A stretch of 5,920 bases of DNA from the NCBI GenBank assembly GCA_023410675.1, contig JAEYPM010000018.1, positions 1-5,920 on the forward strand, written 5' to 3'. Source of the stretch: Bacillota bacterium. Lineage in GTDB: Bacteria > Bacillota > Clostridia > Lachnospirales > Cellulosilyticaceae. Both the position numbers and the translations under genes were made by a program. Under the pieces are notes generated by a model. That model saw only the letters and a program-made list of their open reading frames with translations. It made no database searches and was not told the DNA's origin. Positions 1 through 5,596 of this stretch are shown piece after piece (the first letter of the stretch is position 1; every line of letters starts with the position of its first letter).

Positions 1-46
1 TATGCCATATGGCTGTACTTACAAGGTTTCTTGCCATATGAGCATA
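1..46. repeat. Imperfect inverted repeat at the window edge
   Basis: The arms are TATGC-CATATGGC (1-13) and GCCATATG-A-GCATA (33-46). They give 13 base pairs with one bulged A and a 19-base loop. It lies about 90 bases downstream of the collagen-like gene and could be its terminator on the minus strand, but any T-run would fall outside the window, so this cannot be judged. The rest of 47-137 holds no gene I can support. A plus-strand frame is open from base 1 to a TAA at 97-99, but its 32 codons resemble no family I know. Confidence 0.4.
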
Positions 47-137
47 ATTTGGGTTTCCTAAGGGCTAGAGGCTCGTTGTCAACAAGGAAATTGGAATAAA
101 TGGGACATTTTCATTTGTGGTTCACAGGCAATTCACT

Positions 138-563
138 CTAATAACATATAAAACTTCTAATTCTCCTGAGCTCTACGCCAAAATAAACCCATCTTCTTCC
201 ATTCCACCTAAAACCTGATAGAGATGTCCTGCCTACAAAAGTAATATATGCCCAAAAGCTTCTGCCTCCACGTAGCCATATATATGACAATCTATTTCTA
301 CATGGGAAAATAGCTCCTGGATCTACAAATGTAGTCACTTGCCCTGGTCCTTGCACATTAGCATTTAACTGTGTTGCCTTTGCTTCACTTGGTACTATAT
401 TAGGTGGCGGACCTGTGGGAGCTCCTTGCCCTTGTCCTTGGCTTGGTGGTCCTTGTGGTCCTTGTGGTCCTTGTGGTCTTTGTGGCCCTGGAAATCCTGG
501 AAATCCTGGAAATCCAAAAGGGGGTCTATTAGGTGAAGGGCGTTGTTTCCTTGTATAAGACAT
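138..563 (-). CDS. Short collagen-like (Gly-X-Y) protein with aromatic/arginine-rich C-terminal domain
   Basis: The product has 141 residues and an unknown function. Residues 1-16 are basic and proline-rich. Residues 17-40 form eight Gly-X-Y triplets (GFP x3, then GPQ/GPP types), with one glycine replaced by Arg29. A Q/G/P-rich linker follows to about residue 58. Residues about 76-141 look like a compact domain rich in W, F, Y and R (for example WLRGGRSFWAY and FRWNGRRWVYFG), with one cysteine near each end (Cys88, Cys140). There is no signal peptide or membrane segment. From memory, clostridia and bacilli carry similar short proteins with this C-terminal domain, sometimes labelled 'transporter' without support. 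A spore-surface or other structural role is inference. The start is fixed by AAGGAGGT at 572-579, eight bases before ATG. The gene follows the hydrogenase-MCP gene by 66 bases, which include a possible promoter. Confidence 0.85.
   Translation of the reverse strand: MSYTRKQRPSPNRPPFGFPGFPGFPGPQRPQGPQGPQGPPSQGQGQGAPTGPPPNIVPSEAKATQLNANVQGPGQVTTFVDPGAIFPCRNRLSYIWLRGGRSFWAYITFVGRTSLSGFRWNGRRWVYFGVELRRIRSFICY
451..516 (-). repeat. Two 9-bp tandem repeat tracts encoding Gly-X-Y triplets
   Basis: The first tract, CCTTGTGGT on the plus strand, occurs three times exactly at 451-477, with a fourth degenerate copy at 478-486. It encodes GPQ-type triplets. The second, GGAAATCCT, occurs at 490-516, with the third copy differing only in its last base. 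It encodes GFP. The near-identity at the DNA level suggests recent expansion by slippage. Nine-base units keep the reading frame, so length variation would be tolerated. Confidence 0.85.
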
Positions 564-591
564 GAATCTGTACCTCCTTATATCTATCCTC

Positions 592-619
592 CATATAGTG
601 TATTCAGGTACAAACTCAA
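592..619 (-). promoter_or_regulatory. Possible promoter of the collagen-like gene
   Basis: On the minus strand, TTGAGT (614-619) and TATATG (592-597) are 16 bases apart. Each matches the housekeeping consensus at 4 of 6 positions. Transcription would start near 585, just before the ribosome binding site at 572-579. The overlapping AATACACT also resembles a sigma-E -10 (CATACANT), but no good -35 partner was found. This is weak evidence in AT-rich DNA. Readthrough from the upstream hydrogenase-MCP gene is equally possible, since no terminator separates them. Confidence 0.25.
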
Positions 620-629
620 TAGTAACTAT

Positions 630-2528
630 CTAAATATTTTTACTTTTCACATATACATTGTTGACTATAGAATTTAGCTCTTCATTTTGTGCACTAATCT
701 GCTCTGTAGTTGCAGATATAGAAGATACTGCATTGGCTACTGCTGCAAAAAATCCTGAGAAATCTGTTATTAACTCTCTATTATTCATAAGAGAGGAATT
801 AATATCTAATACCTTTAGACTTGTCTTTGTTGCATTTTCTTTTGTCTGATAAGCTAACTTTTGAATGGCTTCTGCCACAACTGCAAAACCTCTTCCTTCT
901 TCTTCTGCTCTTGCAGCTTCTATTCTCGCATTTAAAGATAACAAAGACGTCTGATCAGCAATTTCTAGGATAACCTTTGATACTTCATCAAACACTTGAG
1001 TATTCTCATAAATAGAATCAAGTTCTTTTTCAATCCTTTTAAGCTTATCTACAGCTACAAGCATCATCTCATTGATTTTTTCACTTTCAGTAGCATTACC
1101 TTCATTCCCTGCTGAAAGCTGCTCAATTGCTCCTCTGATAGTATCAAGGTCCTCTTGAAGATTTATAAGTTTTGTTTGTTTCTCTTGGTTTAGCTTTTCT
1201 CTTTCACTTAATATGTTCGCTTGATCAATATATAGCTGCTCTTGTTGCTTCATTAAATCTTCTTGCATCTTAATCTTTAATTTGCCCATATATTCTCTAC
1301 AGTTATCAGGAATATTAATGCCTTTTATACATGCAGCCGCAAATTCCTTACATGTATTATAACCACAATGTTCACAGTTGATTTCCTGCTCTTCTTTAGT
1401 ATGTTTAAAAAGTTTTTCAAACATCTGCTCATAATCTTGTATAGAAATAGGTTGTGGTTTAATGCCCTTATCACTATATGTCGTTATAAAATCTTGTACA
1501 TTTAACTTCTTATCAAAAGAAGATTTAAATGATTTTTTTCTGACTTTCTTTAATTGAGCTTTTGATACATTATTTTTCTTTTCTTGCATCCTAGTAGCTA
1601 TTTCATCCCTTGACATCGTACATGAATGGGCACTACCTAAGTTGCAACCATCCTCACAGTTTAAACAATCTATAAAAAATGGCTTAAACTGCTTTGCACT
1701 TGGTAAAGAAAGTGTATCTAAATACTCATACAGCTTTTCCCCTTCTATTTTATTAATATAGAATTTGTCACCTACATAGGCAATGATATTTTCTTTAAGC
1801 CCACCATCTCTTGGGAATATGCTTCCTAGATAATTATTACTATTAGTAAAAGAAATTTTTGGATAATTATCTAGACTAATTCCTTCTTTGTCAAGATATT
1901 CTTTTATTTTTTTAAATGTAACATTATATTTTACATAACCCTTATTCTTGTCTTTTCTTATTTCTGTTGTCTTAGCAATACAAGGTGTTAACATTACGAT
2001 ATCTTCTTCTACCTTTAAATATTTTTTAAGATAAATTGCTGTGCATAAAAGTGGAGATTGAATAGGCGAAAGTTCATTAATTAACTCTGGCTTATATTTT
2101 TCTATGTAATCTACAATACTCGGACAAGGCTGTGCTATAGTCCCATTTCCTAAGGTTTTTAATACGGCCCAAACTGTAATATCTGCACCAAAAGATGCGT
2201 CATAAAACTTTGATATCTTAGCTTCTTTATTTAAATAACCAAATAAATGCTCATACTCAGGTATGTTTGTTGCAATAGAAGGGGCCGTCATTATTGTAAA
2301 AGTTTGTCCATTTTTTATGGCACTAATAAATGCATCAGTATCATCCACAAAATCTCTCGCATTATGTTTACACGTTTTAATACATGCACCACAGTTGATA
2401 CATTTTGTTTCATCAACACTAATCACAGGAATATCATTAACATATTTGACTACATTTGCATCTGGTACAGGACAACTTTTAATACAGTTATTACATCTTA
2501 CACAATTTTCGCATATTGTATAAACCAT
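630..2528 (-). CDS. Soluble [FeFe]-hydrogenase-like sensor fused to a methyl-accepting chemotaxis signalling domain
   Basis: This 632-residue protein is probably a cytoplasmic H2 or redox sensor. Domains in order: two [4Fe-4S] motifs (C9-C12-C15-C19P and C43-C46-C49-C53); an H-cluster domain, about 75-310; a further four-Cys Fe-S motif (C385, C388, C393, C410); a coiled coil, about 411-470; and an MCP hairpin, about 465-632, with the conserved tip IADQTSLLSLNARIEAARA then EGRGFAVVAEA. H-cluster ligands are present: C135 (QPCPS), C183 (TPCIAK), and C291 and C295 (CEDGC). The Cys usually before C135, which transfers protons in catalytic enzymes, is Pro134, as expected for sensory group C/D hydrogenases. 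There is no membrane segment, HAMP domain or C-terminal CheR-binding pentapeptide. Methylation-like sites are E609/Q610 and E616/E617. An H-cluster would need HydE/F/G from elsewhere. GGAGGGAGAGG lies just upstream of ATG. Domain calls are firm; the sensing role is inference. Confidence 0.93.
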   Translation of the reverse strand: MVYTICENCVRCNNCIKSCPVPDANVVKYVNDIPVISVDETKCINCGACIKTCKHNARDFVDDTDAFISAIKNGQTFTIMTAPSIATNIPEYEHLFGYLNKEAKISKFYDASFGADITVWAVLKTLGNGTIAQPCPSIVDYIEKYKPELINELSPIQSPLLCTAIYLKKYLKVEEDIVMLTPCIAKTTEIRKDKNKGYVKYNVTFKKIKEYLDKEGISLDNYPKISFTNSNNYLGSIFPRDGGLKENIIAYVGDKFYINKIEGEKLYEYLDTLSLPSAKQFKPFFIDCLNCEDGCNLGSAHSCTMSRDEIATRMQEKKNNVSKAQLKKVRKKSFKSSFDKKLNVQDFITTYSDKGIKPQPISIQDYEQMFEKLFKHTKEEQEINCEHCGYNTCKEFAAACIKGINIPDNCREYMGKLKIKMQEDLMKQQEQLYIDQANILSEREKLNQEKQTKLINLQEDLDTIRGAIEQLSAGNEGNATESEKINEMMLVAVDKLKRIEKELDSIYENTQVFDEVSKVILEIADQTSLLSLNARIEAARAEEEGRGFAVVAEAIQKLAYQTKENATKTSLKVLDINSSLMNNRELITDFSGFFAAVANAVSSISATTEQISAQNEELNSIVNNVYVKSKNI

Positions 2529-2556
2529 ATTCCTCTCCCTCCAATCCCTTTGTTAT

Positions 2557-2585
2557 ATTTTACAACATTCTATGAAAAATTTCCA
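2557..2585 (-). promoter_or_regulatory. Candidate promoter of the hydrogenase-MCP gene
   Basis: On the minus strand, TGGAAA (2580-2585, 4 of 6 to TTGACA) and TAAAAT (2557-2562, 5 of 6 to TATAAT) are exactly 17 bases apart. They place a start near 2550, upstream of the ribosome binding site. An inverted repeat, CAACAT (2563-2568) and ATGTTG (2590-2595), brackets the -35 and could be an operator, though six-base arms are common by chance here. A terminator lies further upstream, so the gene needs its own promoter. Confidence 0.4.
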
Positions 2586-2680
2586 CATTATGTTGCAAAA
2601 TAACGTGAATTTTCACTTACATTCTTAAAAAAATATATATAATCAACATTTAAAAGATTAAGTTATACCCCTAAATGTGC

Positions 2681-2765
2681 AAAAAAATTCTTCTATTCCT
2701 AAATTAAATGCATATCTTAACTCCTTAAGATACCGTATCCATTCATATTTATAGAAATAGAAGAA
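2681..2765 (-). terminator. Large nested-hairpin terminator after the 47-codon gene
   Basis: Arms at 2753-2765 and 2688-2700 pair at 12 of 13 positions on the minus strand (TTCTTCTATTTCT with AGGAATAGAAGAA). Seven Ts follow immediately (2687-2681), the layout of an intrinsic terminator. The 52-base region between the arms contains a second, perfect 8-bp hairpin, TATCTTAA-GGAG-TTAAGATA (2713-2732). The pairing and T-run are seen directly; termination is inferred. The stem is AT-rich and the loop unusually long, so it may be a weak or conditional terminator. It ends 12 bases after the stop codon at 2777. Confidence 0.6.
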
Positions 2766-2776
2766 CTATGTCTTTA

Positions 2777-2920
2777 TTATAATTTATTTGTAGATGTCCA
2801 CTGGTTGTTTTTGTCACTTTTAAGTGATTTATCTTTAAATGTTAAATCTTCTTTAGTATTTAAAGAAGTCCACTGATTATTACCAGCATTTTTCATCTTT
2901 TTATTATTTTGATTTGTCAT
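2777..2920 (-). CDS. Small hydrophilic protein with duplicated NNQWTS motif, function unknown
   Basis: This is a 47-codon ORF (ATG 2918-2920, TAA 2777-2779). I do not recognise the family. The product is hydrophilic, rich in Asn, Lys, Thr and Ser, with no cysteine, signal peptide or membrane segment. NNQWTS occurs at residues 14-19 and again at 38-43, each followed by an Asn two residues on. The two copies use different synonymous codons (AAT AAT against AAC AAC, ACT against ACA), so the protein sequence rather than the DNA has been kept, which supports real coding. AAGGAGG lies five bases before the ATG. It is flanked by the permease upstream and a terminator downstream, so it is probably its own short transcript. 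Small Asn-rich proteins like this occur among spore proteins, but nothing here proves that role. Confidence 0.72.
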   Translation of the reverse strand: MTNQNNKKMKNAGNNQWTSLNTKEDLTFKDKSLKSDKNNQWTSTNKL

Positions 2921-2925
2921 ATTAG

Positions 2926-2932
2926 CCTCCTT
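2926..2932 (-). promoter_or_regulatory. Consensus ribosome binding site of the 47-codon gene
   Basis: AAGGAGG on the minus strand, with a five-base spacer (CTAAT) before the ATG at 2920. It is a full match to the anti-Shine-Dalgarno sequence and the main support for calling so short an ORF a gene. No convincing promoter was found in the 219 bases between this gene and the permease (2921-3139). Confidence 0.8.
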
Positions 2933-3109
2933 AGTTACTTAGGTGATAGTAATAGTCTATACAAAAAATAGATCTTCATTCATAGATGTGGCATTTCAAC
3001 ATTGCGAACATTCAGTTTGCTTTGCGATATCATCTAAGAGAAATGTTATTATAGCTATTTGCTTATTTTATGTCACTAAGATTGACTAAGGGGGTCATAT
3101 TCGCTTGAT

Positions 3110-3164
3110 TTACAAAATTAGGTAGTTTCTATTACAAAATCAGATAGCTCCTATTACAAAATTA
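3110..3164 (-). repeat. 22-bp tandem repeat (2.5 copies) across the permease stop codon
   Basis: Units start at 3110, 3132 and 3154 on the plus strand, each beginning TTACAAAAT(T/C)A. The first two run the full 22 bases with four differences; the third matches for 11. On the minus strand the units cover the last permease codons (NFVIGAI) and the untranslated bases after its TGA, so the gene end appears to have been duplicated downstream. The unit is not a multiple of three, so the extra copy lies outside the reading frame. Confidence 0.75.
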
Positions 3165-4531
3165 ACCACAAATAGTACAGTTACAATATACATAATAGGA
3201 TGAACTTCTTTTGCCTTTCCTTTAGCTAGCTTAACTATACAATAAAAGATAAATCCAGCTGCAATACCATTAGATATCCCCCCTGAAAGAGGCATAAAAA
3301 TTACTGTAAAAAACGCTGGTATAGCAACTTCTAAATCTGACCATTTTATTTTTCCAATAGATTCTGCCATTAAAATACCGACTACTATTAAGGCTGGGGC
3401 TGTTGCTGCTCCTGGAACCATAGCCGCAAGTGGTGATAAGAACATAGAAAGCAAGAATAATATCCCAACGACTACTGCTGTAAGTCCTGTTTTACCGCCT
3501 TGTCCTATACCTGCAGCACTTTCCACATAAGTTGTGGTATTACTGGTTCCTAATAATGCTCCTATTGAAGTAGCCGTAGCATCAGCAAATAATGCTTTGT
3601 CTAATTTTGATGAAAAGTTATTCCCTTTTTCAAAGTTTTCTATATCCTTCGCATCAAATATGCCTGACTTCTTTCCTGTACCAAGAAACGTGCCAATGGT
3701 ATCAAAAGTGTCAGAAAGCGAAAAAGCAAAAATGGTTGTGAATACAACAAATAATTTACTTGGATCATCAAATAATCCCGCGATATCTAGTTTAAATAAT
3801 GTAGGCATAATACTTGGAGGAGCAAAGCTTACTGTAGATAGATCTAAAGGCTGTGTTACATTCATAAATAAACCAATAATTGTGGTTGATATAATACCGA
3901 TTAACATTGCACTGTTAACCTTAAGTATAAGTAATACTACAGTAAGGATTAGACCTATTAAAGCAAGAATCGCAACAGGGTCATTGAAAGCACCTATGCC
4001 TAATATAACATCTGAATAAATATTAGAGCCTTCTCCAATAATCAAAGCATTGTAACTTTCTCCAGTAAAAGTAAGAAAATGAGCTTGTTTAATGCCAAGG
4101 TATGCAATAAATAAACCAATACCTGATGAAATAGCATATTGAAGAGATTCTGGAATAGCCTTTATAATCATTTTTCTTATCTTAGTAACTGTAATAAGAA
4201 TATTAATGATTCCGCATATAAATACCATTGCCAATGCTTGTTGCCATGTAAATCCTAAACCGATAACAATAGTGAAGGTAAAAAATGCATTGAGTCCCAT
4301 TCCTGGAGCCTGTGCGAAAGGAACATTTGCTACAAATCCCATAACAAAAGTACCTATAGCTGCAGCTAAAATGGTTGCCATAAATACTGCTCCAGAATCC
4401 ATACCTGTAGCAGATAAGATACTTGGATTAACAAACAATATGTATGACATAGTCAAAAAAGTGGTGAGTCCTGCCAAAACTTCTGTTTTTACGTTTGTGC
4501 CATTTTCTTTTAGTTTGAATAGTTTTTCCAT
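3140..4531 (-). CDS. NCS2-family purine permease (AzgA/PbuG type; adenine/guanine/hypoxanthine)
   Basis: This is a polytopic membrane transporter for uptake of purine bases, probably by proton symport as in characterised relatives; the exact substrate cannot be read from sequence. With the start used here it has 463 residues, normal for the family. Hallmarks in order: first membrane segment at about 17-33 (VLAGLTTFLTMSYILF), substrate-region motif APGMGLNAFF (75-84), SLSDTFDTIGTFLG (271-284) and GTSNTTTYVESAAG (328-341). Hydrophobic segments alternate with short loops throughout. An ATG 12 bases upstream (4541-4543) would add four residues, but no ribosome binding site precedes it and the only one, GAGGTG at 4536-4541, overlaps it. 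The gene lies 56 bases after ispF with no terminator between, so they may be co-transcribed. That gap is too short for the guanine riboswitch that often controls such genes. Confidence 0.93.
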   Translation of the reverse strand: MEKLFKLKENGTNVKTEVLAGLTTFLTMSYILFVNPSILSATGMDSGAVFMATILAAAIGTFVMGFVANVPFAQAPGMGLNAFFTFTIVIGLGFTWQQALAMVFICGIINILITVTKIRKMIIKAIPESLQYAISSGIGLFIAYLGIKQAHFLTFTGESYNALIIGEGSNIYSDVILGIGAFNDPVAILALIGLILTVVLLILKVNSAMLIGIISTTIIGLFMNVTQPLDLSTVSFAPPSIMPTLFKLDIAGLFDDPSKLFVVFTTIFAFSLSDTFDTIGTFLGTGKKSGIFDAKDIENFEKGNNFSSKLDKALFADATATSIGALLGTSNTTTYVESAAGIGQGGKTGLTAVVVGILFLLSMFLSPLAAMVPGAATAPALIVVGILMAESIGKIKWSDLEVAIPAFFTVIFMPLSGGISNGIAAGFIFYCIVKLAKGKAKEVHPIMYIVTVLFVVNFVIGAI

Positions 4532-4535
4532 TTTA

Positions 4536-4541
4536 CACCTC
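4536..4541 (-). promoter_or_regulatory. Ribosome binding site that fixes the permease start
   Basis: GAGGTG on the minus strand lies four bases before the ATG at 4529-4531. It overlaps the other in-frame ATG (4541-4543), which therefore cannot use it; upstream of that ATG is only AT-rich sequence (TAAATCAAA). The same GAGGTG motif precedes ispF. Confidence 0.7.
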
Positions 4542-4587
4542 ATTTTGATTTATTATATTATTATTTTAGTCAAAGATTTTCTAATTT

Positions 4588-5079
4588 TCAATTACTATTT
4601 TGGAAATTTTTTTCAATAAGCACTACTGCATAACTGGATATTCCTCTTCCTTCCCCTGTAAAGCCCATCCTTTCTTCTGTTGTTGCCTTTATGTTGATTT
4701 GATCTTCGCTAACTTTTAATACACTTGCTATATTACGTCTCATTAAATCTATATATGGTGCCATCTTAGGAGCTTGAGCTACAATAGTCGCATCAATATT
4801 ATTCACAGTGCAGAGTTCTTGGACTAAAAGATTTTTTACATGTTCTAAAAGTTTGATACTTGATATTCCTTTGTACTTCTCATCAGAATCTGGAAAGTGC
4901 TTCCCAATATCACCTAAAGCTGCTGCTCCTAGAAGTGCATCCATAATTGCATGGATCAGTACATCTGCATCAGAATGACCCAGTAAGCCTTTTTCATACG
5001 CTATCTGTACACCACCTATAATAAGCTTCCTTTCTTCAACCAATTGATGGACATCATAACCCATTCCTACTCTTATCAT
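4588..5079 (-). CDS. ispF: 2-C-methyl-D-erythritol 2,4-cyclodiphosphate synthase
   Basis: IspF converts 4-diphosphocytidyl-methylerythritol 2-phosphate to methylerythritol 2,4-cyclodiphosphate, releasing CMP, in the cytoplasmic non-mevalonate route to isoprenoids. At 163 residues it is close to the usual length of about 157. The metal ligands are visible: Asp9 and His11 (GYDVHQL) and His43 (LIHAIMDALLG). GLLGHSDADV (31-40) and the C-terminal signature KATTEERMGFTGEGRG (131-146), which carries the nucleotide-contacting Thr and Glu, are intact. The start is set by GAGGTG at 5085-5090, five bases before ATG. The usual partner ispD is not adjacent within the window; instead a tRNA array and its terminator lie upstream. 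The best promoter guess in 5080-5256 is TTAAGA (5136-5141), 17 bases, TAATAT (5113-5118), which is weak. No other gene or RNA was found in that stretch. Confidence 0.97.
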   Translation of the reverse strand: MIRVGMGYDVHQLVEERKLIIGGVQIAYEKGLLGHSDADVLIHAIMDALLGAAALGDIGKHFPDSDEKYKGISSIKLLEHVKNLLVQELCTVNNIDATIVAQAPKMAPYIDLMRRNIASVLKVSEDQINIKATTEERMGFTGEGRGISSYAVVLIEKNFQNSN

Positions 5080-5256
5080 CTAATCACCTCACCTTCTAAC
5101 TTATTTCATTTTATATTATTCAATAAAATGTCACATCTTAAGTATTCACCCTCACCAAGAGAAAGTACTTATTCTATCTTTTACCTATGCTTTGAAACTT
5201 ATACCTGTAGAGAACCAAGATAAATTACATAAAAATATTATTTCATTATAAAATAT

Positions 5257-5286
5257 AAAAAGCAGATACTTTTGCATCTGCTTTTT
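5257..5286 (-). terminator. Intrinsic terminator of the tRNA array
   Basis: A perfect 11-bp inverted repeat (AAAAAGCAGAT at 5257-5267 with ATCTGCTTTTT at 5276-5286) has an 8-base loop. On the minus strand the stem ends in a run of five Ts followed by ATATTT. It sits five bases after the last tRNA gene and separates the array from ispF. Because both ends of the stem carry A/T runs, it could also work on the plus strand. Confidence 0.88.
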
Positions 5287-5291
5287 ACTAA

Positions 5292-5365
5292 TAGCGGAAG
5301 ACGGATTTGAACCGCCGACACCACGGGTATGAACCGTGTGCTCTAGCCAACTGAGCTATTCCGCC
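5292..5365 (-). tRNA. tRNA-Met (CAT), elongator
   Basis: This is a complete 74-base cloverleaf. The acceptor stem GGCGGAA/TTCCGCT has a G-T first pair and the discriminator is A. The anticodon arm is CACGG-TTCATAC-CCGTG. The stem lacks the three G-C pairs of initiator tRNA, and the loop TTCATAC fits elongator Met rather than lysidine-modified Ile. CCA is not encoded. It is the last gene of the array, just before the terminator. Confidence 0.93.
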
Positions 5366-5429
5366 ATAATATAGAATTCACAATATGCATATCAACGAAT
5401 ACTGTGGGAATTCCTAAAATATAATTAAG
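5366..5429 (-). other. 64-base tRNA spacer with an imperfect hairpin
   Basis: The spacer between tRNA-Val and tRNA-Met contains arms TAGAATTCACA (5372-5382) and TGTGGGAATTCCTA (5403-5416). They form 11 pairs with bulges of one and two bases. The loop includes a perfect 10-bp palindrome, ATATGCATAT (5383-5392). It could guide processing of the tRNA precursor, but this is a guess. Confidence 0.35.
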
Positions 5430-5502
5430 TGGTCGCTATAGGGTTCGAACCTATGACCCCCTGCTTGTAAGGCAGGTGCTCTCCCAGCTGAGCTAAGCGA
5501 CC
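5430..5502 (-). tRNA. tRNA-Val (TAC)
   Basis: This is a 73-base cloverleaf with acceptor GGTCGCT/AGCGACC and anticodon arm CCTGC-CTTACAA-GCAGG, T arm ATAGG-TTCGAAC-CCTAT, and discriminator A. CCA is not encoded. It lies only five bases after tRNA-Asp, so the two must be cut from one precursor. Confidence 0.96.
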
Positions 5503-5507
5503 GTAAA

Positions 5508-5581
5508 CGACCTGGAAGGGACTCGAACCCTCGACCTCCGCCGTGACAGGGCGGCGTTCTAACCAACTGAACCACCAGGCC
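5508..5581 (-). tRNA. tRNA-Asp (GTC)
   Basis: This is a 74-base cloverleaf. The acceptor is GGCCTGG/CCAGGTC and the anticodon arm CCGCC-CTGTCAC-GGCGG. The discriminator is G, as expected for Asp identity. The last T-stem pair is weak (GAGGG/CCCTT). CCA is not encoded. Confidence 0.96.
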
Positions 5582-5596
5582 AAAATATTATTTAAA

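Noticed and set aside
80..125. Resemblance of the GGGACATTTTC stretch to insertion-sequence ends
   Set aside because: Based on memory only; no transposase fragment, target duplication or matching second end is in the window.
2247..2603. 118-codon plus-strand ORF opposite the start of the hydrogenase-MCP gene
   Set aside because: It lies mostly antisense to well-recognised Fe-S motifs, has no ribosome binding site, and its translation is low-complexity I/T/C-rich. It is a shadow of AT-rich coding DNA.
2944..2990. Sigma-G-like promoter (GAATG, 17 bases, TAGACTA) for the 47-codon gene
   Set aside because: Two of the conserved -10 positions are wrong, and no other sporulation evidence is present in the window.
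2983..3045. Interleaved inverted repeats TAGATG/CATCTA and CATTTC/GAAATG suggesting a pseudoknot RNA
   Set aside because: The arms are only six bases, AT-rich and far apart, and no known riboswitch core was seen. Chance is the better explanation.
3061..3139. Terminator for the permease
   Set aside because: No hairpin followed by a T-run was found between the permease stop and the 47-codon gene. The short TGAC/GTCA pairing near 3085 is too small.
3534..4019. 161-codon plus-strand ORF antisense to the permease
   Set aside because: The opposite strand carries clear permease motifs throughout; there is no ribosome binding site and no recognisable protein.
4552..4573. TTGACT and a perfect TATAAT between ispF and the permease
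   Set aside because: They are only 10 bases apart, too close to act as one promoter, and neither has a partner at 16-18 bases. A TATAAT is expected by chance in so AT-rich a stretch.
4206..4619. 137-codon plus-strand ORF antisense to the permease and the ispF end
   Set aside because: It is a shadow of two recognised genes, with no start signal and no family resemblance.
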